A DNA stretch of 64,000 bases, taken from positions 1,364,001 to 1,428,000 of the forward strand of contig NC_057322.1 of the NCBI RefSeq assembly GCF_000687475.1, given 5' to 3'. Each line of letters starts with the position of its first letter. Position 1 is the first letter of the stretch. The position numbers and the translations under genes were made by a program. Shown one piece after another: positions 1 through 11,102 of this stretch. This DNA comes from Ustilaginoidea virens (Eukaryota > Ascomycota > Sordariomycetes > Hypocreales > Clavicipitaceae). Under the pieces are notes generated by a model that did not search any database, had not been told where the DNA came from, and worked only from the letters and a program-made list of their open reading frames with translations.

Positions 1-51
1 GACCCAGCTGCCGGTGCCGGTGCTGGTGCCGCTGGGTCAAAAGAAGACTAG
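1..51 (+). CDS. Possible 3' end of a gene cut by the window edge
   Basis: Frame 1 is open from the first base and ends at a TAG at 49-51. It encodes a Gly/Ala/Pro-rich tail ending in Lys-Glu-Asp. Such tails are common at the C-termini of fungal proteins, but 16 residues are too few to identify a family. This is inference from composition only, and the stretch could be non-coding. Confidence 0.25.
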   Translation, partial: DPAAGAGAGAAGSKED

Positions 52-98
52 GAACTGAAGTTAAGCTGTCAAGGACGGGAGTTTCGCAAGGATCATGA

Positions 99-231
99 TC
101 ATTTCTTCGCATTTTTCTCTTCCCCCGTTCTACGTGCCGCCTCGTAGTCCTTGAACTGATTGGGTGCCCGAGTCCACACGACGTTTCTTCTGCCCAGTGG
201 CATATCAAAACGATGCCAGTCATCTCCTGCG
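99..231 (-). CDS. Possible C-terminal exon of an unidentified protein
   Basis: On the minus strand a CAG acceptor at about 232-234 precedes a 44-codon open stretch that ends with a TGA at 99-101. The peptide is charged and aromatic, with a central Trp-His-Arg-Phe-Asp-Met segment and a Lys-rich end. It looks more protein-like than the upstream part of the same open frame. I found no upstream exon that joins convincingly and do not recognise a family. It is listed as a weak candidate. Confidence 0.2.
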
Positions 232-234
232 TAC

Positions 235-1717
235 TGGCGAAAATGTCGATGTCGATGTTCGAGGCAAGATCCATGCGCCGAACACGAATGCGCGCCTCGC
301 CACCCGCTCCGAAAGATAAGCGGCCGAGTGAGCTTGCGTTCAACAGTGTCAACATGCGCAACTTTGACACGGAAGGAGCTCACGACGCACACACGCTGCC
401 GCCCCCTGTGTTGTCCCATCATCTGGATGCCGTCACAGAGTGAGTGAGTGCCCCGTGGCATTTCTTTGTCGCCCCAGTCGAATGGATGAAGGACAAGTCT
501 ATCTTCCAGACGGCCGGGCAAAAGGCTGCGGCGCTGTTGGACTGGGAGGGAGGGACAGACATGGGAGCAGATTGAAGGATGATTTCCTTTTGCATTCCTT
601 GGCCGACCCCTGTCCTCCTCCGTCTACTTCACAACCCCGTGCTGCCACCCAGCCCAATCCAGAGGTTGACGCGAAACCCTGCAGCATGGATACAGCAGGG
701 ACTTGAGCTCGACTGATTGATGAATCTTGATTCTCGTAAAATAAAAATTGGATTCGGCCGTAATGTCGGCGAAGTCCGGGTTGAAGTGCGCCACTGTAAC
801 CGAGGGAACCGTAGCCCCTCAGGGCTATCCTATTCTCACTACTAGGGCACCGCTGAAGTCTTCAGTGTCAAAGGCACAGGGAAAGCGGAGTAGCCTGGCG
901 GATACATACTAGTCCGGCTTAGCTACTGCTTTATTTTACTGCCTTTTTTACTACCTTATTTTACCTTAACCGCTTTTTGACTGCCTTTTTACTGCCTTGT
1001 TTTCCTGCCTTTTTACGGTCTTATTTTACTTAAATATTTTAACTGCCAGGGGCCGCCTGCAGCGGGCCTTTACTTAAAAAGCATAGCAGAATGTATACCT
1101 TCACCGCCTTTTATATAGCAGAATTTCTCACCGCCTCTTTTGTATATATATGTGTCTTCAATACTAAGAGTTGTATACTATACATTATAGTACCTTGCCC
1201 GCTTTTTTTGCATAATCCCTGGTTGATTTGAAAAGATGTCTCCACAGGACGGGCTCACTATATTTTAAAGAGGGACAGCGGGAGAGAGCTACGCTCTGAA
1301 TCTTTTCCACTAGCATGGGGCCAAAATGGTAGGTTGTAGGAGGGTTGGTTCTTCAGCTAATCTAATCTGGGAACCCCACTATTCTATCCCTTAACAGCTC
1401 TCCCTGCCTTGCCTTCCGATTTCTTCGCAAATCTCCAGGCAAAGCTCCGCTTTCCCTGATAAATACCTGCTAGTCTAGCCAGTATCGGTCAGCCAATGTA
1501 TCGCTCCTTCCGTTAGATCCACCTGGCAGACGGCCAACACCGCTCAAGACACCCACCCACACTGTCCAACTTTGATTACTTGTCTTTCCTCCCTACCTAG
1601 ACATCGTCAAGCAATCACATTCTACTAAATGCTTATATACCGTTGCTGGTGTATTACGTACCTTAAATTTTCCTTTGGTACCAGCCTTCTATATTTATTC
1701 TTCGTCGTTCAAAAAAC
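235..1717. other. Spacer with an AT-rich block
   Basis: No supported gene. From about 920 to 1250 the sequence is AT-rich and made of degenerate repeats of a short element (variants of ACTGCCTTTTT and TTATTTTACC). This contrasts with the GC-rich flanks. It may be mutated repetitive DNA upstream of the kinase gene. I see no terminal repeats or transposase reading frame. Confidence 0.5.
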
Positions 1718-4128
1718 ATGAGAAGACGTTTTTTCCCAACAGTGCCGCTGCCAAAGGCAATTCAGGACTGTCCGATAGGCGCAGGGCTTGATAAATTCCG
1801 CAACGATTTCAGTGACCTATATGAGGATGTGGGCAATAATATTTCCGTCGAGGCACGAGGCCGATTAGCAGGTGATGACTATGCGTATTGGCTAGGTTAA
1901 CGAACTTCATTAACGGGCACGCAGATGATATAAAGCCTTTACTCGCCCTCCTGAACGCTCTGCAAAATCTTCCAGCCTGTCTTGTTCTATCTTCAAGACT
2001 TGGCGGTAAGAACCTGTACGGTGATCTGTTGAAACTTGCAGGAGCAATCAATGCCGATGATTTTGATTTGGAACGAATAATCCCTCTTCTTCAAGCGGTT
2101 TTTCGGAAAGAACCCGACGATGTTATCTGGAAGAGTGTCTACGCCGCCGTTGCCGAGTCCACCCCGCCTCCTACCCTCACCCTCACGTCATCCATCCCAC
2201 AAACACCACTGCTGCGCACCACAGGCAGCTTTTCGAACACGACCGAACGCCGCAAACATATCGACGGGGTGCTGAAGGAAGAGCTAGGGAAAATGCACGT
2301 TGGGATACCCGGGTTCTTTGAAGCGTTCTTCGGAGAATTTGCCGGTCGCAGCTCAGCAGCACAGGCAGCGTTTGATAAGTGTGAGGAAGGAGATGACCCG
2401 CTCTTCCGAGAGGGGAGCGGCTGGCGGGGATGGCCTGAGCAGGCGGAGGAAAGCCATGTCTTGAAGTGGCTTGCCGTGCTTCTAGACAAGCTTTTGGGTT
2501 TTGCGGAAGAGCATCAGCCAGGCTGTAGGACTCAACGCCGGCCATTGGCACAGCCTTGCAAACCTTTGGCAGGTTCTACTGCTTCCCGCAAGCTGGATAT
2601 TGGCTTTGTGGACGATCCGAATGCTGGCGTGAATTCAAAGTGCCATTGGTCGCATATCCTTGTGCCTGGGGAGCTCAAAAGAAATCCAAAAGCTGACAAC
2701 CTCGGGAATGCTTGGTTTGATATTGGCCGGTACGCGAGGGAGGTACTTGCTGCTCAAGACAGCCGCCGCTTCGTCCTTGCTTTCACTCTTTGCGGACCCA
2801 TGATGCGGCTGTGGGAAATTGACCGACTTGGCGGTATCGCCTCGGCGCCATTCGACATCAATAAGGATGGCCGACAGTTTGCAACTGCAATGCTTGGGTT
2901 TCTCTGGATGAGCCAAGAGCAGCTAGGCTTCGACCCTACTGTCATCATGGCAGGAAATAAGCGGTACATTGAGATTGAACGAGGCGACCGCAAAGAGCGC
3001 CTTGTCGTTGATGAAGTGATAAAACGGGTGCCCTGCGTCGCCGGTCGAGCAACAACGTGCTGGAGAGTCCATCAGATAGACGACCCCAAGACGCCGCTTG
3101 TTGTCAAGGATTCCTGGCAGTTTCCGGAGCGCAATGAGGAGGGCGAATTGCTTCGTCTGGCAGCTGAGAAGAAGGTGGTGAATGTTGCAAGGTACTTTCA
3201 CCACGAGACGGTTCGAGTAGGTGGTCAAGACGACGATATCCGCGGAAATGTACGGAAAGGCTTAGACATCACAAAAGCGACCAACCACAAGTCGGAGAAG
3301 CAGACGGCGCGCTCCAGCACAACCGGACGCCGGGCCTCACAGAGGGACGGAAGCAGCGGCGTCGCCAGGCGTAAGCGATCGTCAAGCTGCACCGGCGCAT
3401 CGCTGCCGCCTAGCAAGCGCAGCCGTTCAAACACCCCATCAGAGCCTGTAATCCCCAATCGGGTCCATCGTCGCGTTATTGTTTACGACTACGGGAAGCC
3501 TATCTACAAGGCGAGCTCCCTCGTATCTCTTCTTGCTGCACTAGAAGGCTGCATCGAGGGCTACGAGTCGTTGCACGCACGAGCTGGCCTCCTCCAACGC
3601 GATATTTCGCCGAACAACCTCTTGGTGAACGAAGATGAAGAAAACCCTTCCTGGCCGTCTTTCTTGATCGACCTCGATGTTGCAGTCGAAGAAAAGCGCG
3701 AGAAGGCCTCAGGAGCTCGTGCGAAGACTGGCACGTGGCCTTTTTTGGCCATTGGGATCCTTTACGGCACCGAACAGCATTCATTTATGCACGATTTGGA
3801 GTCGTTCTTCTGGGTTCTCTTCTGGATATGCATCCACTATGACGGGCCGGGTAATAGCATTGGGCCAACGCGGTATGAGGAATGGAACTACCAGAGCGAC
3901 AGAGAGCTGGGTAAATTAAAGGCCGGTACTGTTTCCTCTGAGAGAGATTTCCTCAAGGAGACACAGGATTACTTTACGCCCTATTACCAACCCCTGATTC
4001 CATACGTCAATCGATTGCGAAGGACGGTGTTTCCTGGCAATAATAGGTGGACAAAACCAAACCCGAATCTGTACCTTGAGATGAAGGAAGTATTGCGGGC
4101 GGCGCAAGATGACCTAGAAGGACGGTAG
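1718..4128 (+). CDS. FunK1-type fungal protein kinase
   Basis: Two exons, 1718-1871 and 1925-4128, are separated by a 53-nt GT-AG intron with a good TTAAC branch site. They give 785 residues. The intron joins an N-terminal frame to the main one, which otherwise begins without an ATG. The C-terminal half is a FunK1 kinase-like domain. The beta-3 lysine is near residue 446 (VVKDSW). The catalytic loop reads QRDISPNN with Asp near 611, and the metal-binding motif is IDLD near 634. A family-typical HSFMHDLESFFWVLFW block follows. The first position of the HRD motif is Gln rather than His. A basic Ser/Arg-rich insert (about residues 500-560) separates the lobes. FunK1 proteins are expanded in filamentous fungi and their substrates are largely unknown. 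The gene looks intact. Its downstream neighbour is a broken gene of another fungal accessory family. Confidence 0.9.
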
Positions 4129-4359
4129 GGTTAGTGAATATAGACCATCGCGCGCCAGCTCCTATTAGGCGGGCCCTGGAGACCTGCAGGAGCAAAGCTG
4201 TATTAGGTAGTGTGCTGTCAAAATCAGAGAATTGTTTGGCCTCGACCTCTCGACTCTCGACTTGCAAACGCTTCGGTGTGACTTTAGACTGCATAGTGCA
4301 CGTACGACCTGCAAAGAATTACAAGAAAGAGGAGTCCGCACATCAGCCAGCGGCCGAGG

Positions 4360-5700
4360 ATGCCGGCGCTGGGAAAGCGACAGCGACAGGACAGGACGCC
4401 GACAAGTCGAGACTCGTCTAGAGATGAGTCTGCTGCCATCCAGCATGACCTCGCCAAGAAGCACAAACGCGAGGGTCAGCGATTCCCCGCCGCCCGAATT
4501 TTGGGACCGCTTGTCGACAATACCGTTGACGCGTAACGCAATGGATGAACCGAATCGGCGAAATAAGCTTCATCGACCAAAGTCGCTCGACGACTCAAAA
4601 CAACCGGCGGGAAAGTAAGCCTCGAGGCTTTTGCTCAACACGGCGGTCCGGATCTTTGCGACTTGAGAGGAGGTACGTGCAATATCGCAAGAGGATTCAA
4701 TGCAACACTGACAGAGGGCGGTGCCGAACCCCGGCAGACATGGGCAGAAAGATGAGCTCGAGTCAGCCCAGCCTCGGGCGCCGAACGAGAGCGTCACAAT
4801 CGCCTCGCCCGTAAAGACTGCCGGTCTATCCTCGTCCCAGAGTACCGCGACTTCAAACACCTTTACGGGCAGAAGAAGCGATCGCGCGTGCGATTGAACT
4901 TTTCAACAGCATCTCGTGGACCACGATGTATTCCCTGAATTTCATGAATGCGGCGATGGCACATGGCCACCGGAGCCCGAAAATATGATTGATCCTTGTC
5001 GCCATGCCGATTTTCACTCGACGACTCTGCAAGATTCCAAAGAGCGGACACTCATTCTTGCAGTGAAGACGGCGTCCTTCCGAGGGTTATGCCATTCATC
5101 AAAGGAATAACTGCATATAACCTGTTTGTCGCTGCCAACGTCCCATTTACAGCCCTGGAGGCCCTGACTGACGGATCCGTTGGTGCTGCCGAACCCGGTC
5201 TTTACTTTACCACGGTGCCTTTCCGGGACGTCTTGACCGTAGAGTACGCGAAGAGCTCAACCCCATGATCATTCCCTCACCACAACTCCGCCTCCCGATG
5301 CTGCCTAATTTTACACTGGAGGTAAAAGGCCCCGATGGAGCTTCATCGGTTGCGTCCCGGCCGTCTTGTTACAATGGAGCCATGGGGGCAAGGGCAATGC
5401 AGAGTCTACAGTGCCATGGTCAGCCAGAGCTTTTCTACGACAACAAGGCATACACCATCTCATCAAACATATCTGGCGGGGCTAGTTGAAGATTGGTACA
5501 TATTTGCCACCCACCCGATCCCGCCTCGTACCGCAGGGGGGGAAGCCTGGCTTTTGTGGCTTTTGTGACGACGCTAGTCAAGAGTGTTTGTCTGATTTGC
5601 GACGTGGACGCGTTTCGACAAGGAGCTGCTGCGTCGCGCAATGCCGCAGATTGGGCGAAGCGACAGAGAGACGCGGCCACCCATCAGGCAAACGAGAGGG
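4360..5700 (+). pseudogene. Decayed gene of a fungal family of unknown function (DUF7924-like)
   Basis: Pieces of one protein can be followed in order across all three forward frames. There is a Lys/Arg-rich start at 4360. A PPPEFWDRLS segment lies at about 4490 and a PEPENM segment at about 4970. SPCRFSLDD and PFTALEALTDG lie between 5000 and 5180. PNFTLEVKGPDG and QSLQCHGQ lie between 5300 and 5420. FRQGAAASRNA with WAKRQRD lies at about 5610-5670. At least five frame changes and stops intervene, too many and too close together for normal introns. From memory these motifs belong to a widespread fungal family of unknown function that I associate with DUF7924; that name needs a profile search. 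The copy cannot make a full protein. It lies 230 bp beyond the FunK1 kinase gene on the same strand. Confidence 0.75.
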
Positions 5701-6679
5701 CAATAAGGAATCATCTTTGGGCCGGTGGCCGTCAACGTACGCTCCGAGGGTCCGGGTCGCCCAGGAGAAGCGTAGCCTTCAGCGCTCCCTGCTCCACGCA
5801 GAGGCCATAAGCAGGGCCATCTTGGCACGGGATGAGAGACACGCCCCCTCGGGCAGGCGGGGGCTGTACATGCGTATATTCGTGTCCGCTGATGGAGAAA
5901 GCGATTCCATGCCGATATCCAGTGCCTCTGCTTCCTTACTTGGGCAGGAAAAACCCGAGTGCCGGAGAAGACCTACTGCTGCGATTCACTTGTATTGCCG
6001 CTCTCTCCCCGCGGGGGCCACGAGTGGGCTGTGGAAGTAATAAGTGGGTGTTATTTAGGTTTGCCCCGTGGTACTCGCGTTTCTCCAGTGTGAATTAGGC
6101 GTAGAAGGAGTGCAAAGTGGCGACGACGATGGCCGCCAGAATTGAGACTGTTTATGTCTGGATCCCGTCAGTCGTCGCAGCCTGAATCCAGGGGGTTTGG
6201 CCATCCGCACGGCTGGGGCGATGGGCTCGTTGCTATGTATCAAAGGGATTCACCAGCCGCCTTGAGCCCGAGCCTTCTCCTGTTGGAGATGATGAGCGCG
6301 GCCGATGCAACAACATGCTGTCTCCTGACGGGTTGTTGCTGAACCCAGGTACTAAAATTTCGACGGCGTGCAAGGCAGCCTAGGCTATGATGTCTCTGAC
6401 TAGCATGAATTGAAGGCTGATACTGTGTAGGCATGCTTGGAAAACCTTGCCCAAGCCTCCCCTGCGTTTGTAGACAACGCCTTGGCAAGTTGGTTATATT
6501 TAGTTGCTATTATACTCGTCATTTGACAGTAGGGGGGCTACAGGTCCTGCTGCAGTAGATTATGCATCATAGGTACCGCGCGTGTGTGTACATGGGTCAC
6601 ATCCCAATGACCTTGGGCGAGACTTAGCTAGAGATACGGAATCAAGAGGGTTATAAAAGTAAATTCCTAGTAAGCCATC
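5701..6679. other. Spacer without recognisable genes
   Basis: Open frames here are short, overlap on both strands and show no recognisable motifs. The left part may still contain residual sequence of the pseudogene that ends near 5700. Confidence 0.5.
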
Positions 6680-6798
6680 ACATACGACCACAGCCGCCAG
6701 ACAACTCTGGATCCCGTCCGATCTCCGATAGATAACCTGGCGAGCGCTGGATTAGTAGTTGGGTCGGTGACGACCAGCGAATCCCCGGTGTTGTATGT
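6680..6798 (+). rRNA. 5S ribosomal RNA (dispersed copy)
   Basis: The 119-nt sequence starts with ACATACGACC and ends with GTTGTATGT, which pair as helix I. It contains the conserved GATCCCGTCCGATCTCC and TAGTAGTTGGGTCGGTGACG blocks of ascomycete 5S RNA (the A, intermediate and C box region). Helix II is preserved as CGCCAG with CTGGCG. A T run at 6801-6805 fits RNA polymerase III termination. Single scattered 5S genes are normal in filamentous ascomycetes. The helix II/III stretch differs from the Hypocreales consensus I remember, so it may be a divergent 5S class, but pairing is kept. Confidence 0.9.
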
Positions 6799-7060
6799 TC
6801 TTTTTGCCCGTTTCCACCGCATCTGCCACCCAAACGCACTGCACGCCGGCAAGCCTAACTGTCACGCAAGCAATCACAACTGTCTGTGTCTGTGTCTGTG
6901 TTTGTCTGTTTGCACGCAAATACCAGACTCAATATCGCCTGCAAACTGCCTATGCTGTCGGCTCAAACCAAGCCCCTTGTCCCCAGAAACGCCACAACGC
7001 AGCAAACTCCGTCTCTCGCCTCGCTTCCCTCCCCCAACCCCAAGCTGCCGCCGCCGCGAC

Positions 7061-10000
7061 CTAGTCTTTTGTCGCGTCTTTAAGACGCTGCTCGCGGAGT
7101 CCTATGAGAGTCCGAAAACCCTGCGCCAGCGCCTGCTGCATGAGCTGCAGCAGAATCGCCGGGACCGCCTCGTTGGTCGCGCGGATAGTAAGTCGAATCA
7201 GCTGTCGACAAAGAAAAAAAAAAAAAAAAAAAAAAGGAAAAAAAAGCAAAAAGGGAACCAAGACGAGGCAAAGAGTCAGTCAGTCATCTGCCCTGTGACG
7301 CTGTCGACCGGGGGAAAACTCACCTGGGTGTTGTAGTTGGGCTCCAGGCGCAAGAGGCAGCCAAACTTGCCGCCCTCAGACGTGTGCAAGACGCTCGCGC
7401 CCACCAGGTTCTTGGGGTTCGGGTCGACCATGTCGAGCAGCCGCCATCGGAAGCCCTCGACGGTCCTCTTGACAAACCTCTCGGTGAAGCGCATGGTGCC
7501 GGGCCCGGCGGCCGGCCGGGCACTCGCGACGCCAAAGATGGCTTGGGCCTCGCGTGCACCCGCCCCGATCTGCTTCCACCGCTTGAAGAAATCCTCGGCG
7601 GACAGGTCCGCGGGATCCATGAACTTGTGGGCGGCGACGGGCAGCTTCAGAGTCAGCGCCTGCAGAGCGCCCGCCAGGTAGCTGATGCGGACGGTGGGGC
7701 ATTTGGCAAAGACGTTTTTCGATTCAAACATGACGACTTGCTGCGTCTGCGCTCCTGGCGCGATGGTGCTCTCCGGAAGGCCCTTGACGTCCCACGACAG
7801 GTTGCCCTTTTCGCCCGCGTCCAGGTCCAGGGTGGTGGTAAAGGACGTCATGGGCGACGGGGACCTGTTGGAAAAGTACGTGATGAGGCAGGCCACTTGG
7901 CCGCGGTACTCTGATCTGACGCCGACCTGGATCTGGCCGTCCTCGTAGAGAACGCCGTCCGGCACGAGCATCATCTTCCGGAATCCGTCCTCCCAGCCCG
8001 GGGACAAGTGAGCGGCGCTCGCCAGGTTGGGGGGCGGTTTGGCCGCCCTTGGCCCGGGAGCCGGAACCGTCGACGCGGCCGAGGCGGCGCTCATGTCCAG
8101 GCCGGCAAGGTCGTTCGCCCCGTTGTCCGCGGCGGGCTTCGCGGCACCGCTCCTGGCGCCGCTTGCCGCCGCCGCCGCAGAGCTAAAGGTCCTCTTGAGA
8201 GCCCCGGGCTTGACCATGCCCAGCTCGGCGCCGTCGGCGTTGGCGTCCTTGCCTCCCACGACCCAGGTGCGCCGATCGCTGGTGTTGGCATGCTTCTGGT
8301 GCAGCCTCGACAAAAGAGCCGACTCGCGCTCCGGGAACGGAGGCATCTCGTCGCAGACTGTCCTGAGCAGGTCGTCCGTGGGCAGCCTCGCAAGGGTCAG
8401 GTACTCGCAAGCGCGCTGCTGCATCTCCGAATCCAGGGCGTGGCTGTAAAACTCAAACGCGTGCAGCAGCTGCGGCTTGATCTCGGGAAACAGGTTCACA
8501 AACTTGATGAAGCAGGACAGGATCATTGCTCTCGTGCTGGGGGAGCAGCCGGTCAGCTTGCCTTGGAGGGCCATGAACTGCTCGATCGGGCTGCACCGGG
8601 GTTGGTCGGCCACCAAATGGCCAAACTCGCCCAGGATGTAGGCCCCAATCTTGACCAACGTCTCGTGACAGTGGTCCGACTTGACGTACTGGAGAGCCGT
8701 CTGCGCCGTGTACACCTGGAGCTCCTCGTTGTTGGTGACAATCTGGATGACGCGCTGCCAGACCTCGTCGCTGACATGGTCACCGGCCATGGCGATGAGC
8801 CGCAGCGAGATGTCGACGTACCACTGGACGTCGGTGGCGTACTTTTCGGTGAGAATGGCAATCTTAAGCACCATTTCCTCGCGGATGGCAAAGTCTGCGT
8901 TCTGGAGGAAGAGCAGCAGTTCGCCGACAATGATCCTGGCGTTGGTGGCGTCGCACATGCTGTACAGGAGATCCAGGCCCTTGCGGCGGACACTGATGTC
9001 TCGGTCCTTGAGCGACCCCAGGATGATGTCCTGGTGTTGTTTGATGGGGATCAGGGTTTCCGTCCGCGCGGCAAGGTGCGTCATTGCTTCCAAACCCAGG
9101 TAACGAACGTTGGTTTCTCTGCTCTTGATAAACCGGCCCAGCCTGGAGGAGATTTGCTTCATGAGAGCATGCTCCGTGTCCAGGTGGATAATCAGGTTGA
9201 TGGCTTCGAACAGGACTGCGTTCTGCGCGTTGTTCTGTTGAACGTTCTTTTGCGCTTCCATGGCAAGATTCAGGATTTTTTGCAGAGATTCCCGAATCAT
9301 GTCTCGAACATGGGTATCCTCTGAGGAAAGGTCAGCTTACCGGTGTCAGGCCGTGTTTAGGGAAGGGGGAGGGGGGCGGGCGCGCCAAGAAAAGAAGCAA
9401 TCCAAAGACGAAAAAGGCCAAAGGGGAAATTCTCATCAGGGTCGGTCAACGCACCGGACGGGGGAAAGTACTGCAGCAGTCGCAGCAGCTTAATCTGCAG
9501 CCAAGGGCAGGGAACCTTGTAGTAGAGATAGTCGACCGTGTATTCGCCGTCAATGACGATCCGCTTGAGCCGGGCGGCTGCCTTGGTGTAAGCGCCCTTG
9601 TAGCCGTCGAGGTTGTCCTGGGCCAACGCCATGACCAGCGAGGTGACGGAAAGGGCCACTCCCAGGTCAGCGTCGTCCATCAGATGAATGATGCGCTCGG
9701 CCCATTGCGGGGAGACGATGTCCGGGTGTTTGCGGTACAGCCTGAGCAAGGTCAAGGCGGCCTTTTTCTTGACGAACGACTTGGACGTCCTGGATTGAAA
9801 GCGAAATCGAGGCGAAAGAAGAAGAAGACGAAGAAGAGGAGGAAACAAAAAAAGTCAGTTTTACAAAAAGCACTCTTGTCCGGTCATTTCGGAAGCAGCG
9901 TACGGTGAGATGAGAAGTCGATGGACCTCGGAGCTGAGTGCTTCACCCATCTCCCGTCCACCGACGTTGGCAATGGCATGCAGCGCCAGGCAGTTGAACA

Positions 10001-10400
10001 GCTCATTGCTGCCCAGCAGGTCTTTCCTTATGCTGTTGACGACGAGGTGCAGCAGCTCGTGCTTCTCGTGGAGGAACAGCGTCATGGCAAGATAGCCAAT
10101 CTGCTTCTCCGAGTACTTTTGGGCCGAGATGAGGTTGACGGCCTCGAGGTGGCCAAAGTCGACGTCCCAGCCGAGGATGTAGATGTAGAGGAGCTTGCAG
10201 ACGTATTTTTTCTTGTGGTAGCCGCTGAGGTTGCCGTCCTTGAACTTTTGCCGGATGTTGGCCAGCTCCTTGTTGATGCGCTTCTCCTCCAGCTCGCGGG
10301 CGCGGGCGTTCCTCAGGTCGGCAATGAACTGGACGAGGCCGCGCATGTTGGCGTTGCTGCTGGTCGAGCGGCCCAAAAAGCCGCCTCCGGGTGCCGACAT
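7061..10400 (-). CDS. AP-2 adaptor complex subunit alpha
   Basis: Four exons (10400-9904, 9789-9455, 9320-7324, 7201-7061) give 989 residues, the usual length for fungal alpha-adaptin. All introns are GT-AG and phase-consistent. The model starts with a Ser/Gly-rich tip and MRGLVQFIADLRN. The adaptin N-terminal solenoid fills about residues 20-600 (KFVNLFPEI, SFVKKKAALTLLRLYRKH). A low-complexity Ala/Gly/Pro hinge follows. An alpha-adaptin ear with the C2-like core begins near residue 740 (EDGQIQVGVRSEYRG) and ends with RLTIRATNEAVP and a charged tail. AP-2 links membrane PI(4,5)P2 and cargo during endocytosis. The last 46 residues sit in a separate exon behind an intron that carries a T22 tract. 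Confidence 0.95.
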
Positions 10401-11062
10401 GGCGATGGAGGGCCTCGCCTGGTGGCGGTCGGGCTGGAGGGCGCGAGTTTGCCGAGTGCAGCCGTGGGCGTCGGGGGAAAGTCGAGTCTACTAATCATCG
10501 ACCGAGGTGGGGGATCCAGTGGCATGATCAAGCGTCCCCTTTGAAAGGCGCGGGTGTCGACGTCGTCACCCACCTACGGAGACGACTGGAGGAGGATGGG
10601 GGGTTTTCCCAAGCTGAGGCTGAGGCTGAGGCATTCGCAGCTCGCTCCAGAGAGGGAGCGTTCGCCCTGGCCGGCAAACTCGATAGTGCCGCTACTTGCA
10701 GGTCAGCGAGCTACCTCCTGTCAACTTAGGTACCTACATGTACCCGCCTAGGAACCTAGCTCCTAACCACCTGCAGGTAGGAGGTACGGAGTACTGTAAG
10801 TGCTGACTCCTGACCGCCGCAGCGGCACGTGCGCCGCAAGTTGCCCGGGGAAAATGGCGCAGGGACCACCACCACCACCACCACCGACGACGACGACGAC
10901 GACGACGTCAAACTGCCAGACAAGACAGACAACATTAATGATGCCGCGGCGTCAACGCCAAGCAGCCTTGATGCTTCCCTTTCTCTCCCCAAACCTCAAC
11001 CTTTGCCGACCCTAGTTTTACCAGCCAGCCCCACCTTGGCCTTTCGGCGCCCGGCGCGAGCC

Positions 11063-11093
<31 letters not shown>

Positions 11094-11102
11094 CTCTGCC
11101 GA
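10401..11102. promoter_or_regulatory. Divergent promoter region between the AP-2 alpha and NDUFAF5-like genes
   Basis: About 700 bp separates two divergent start codons. It contains adjacent trinucleotide runs (CCA then CGA, 10867-10905) and an AGCA tetranucleotide run (about 11060-11095) just upstream of the methyltransferase start. No TATA element is obvious. Bidirectional promoter function is inferred from gene orientation. Confidence 0.5.

Noticed and set aside
8008..9324. 438-codon open frame on the plus strand
   Set aside because: It lies entirely antisense to the AP-2 alpha coding exon, which has clear family motifs. The antisense frame has none.
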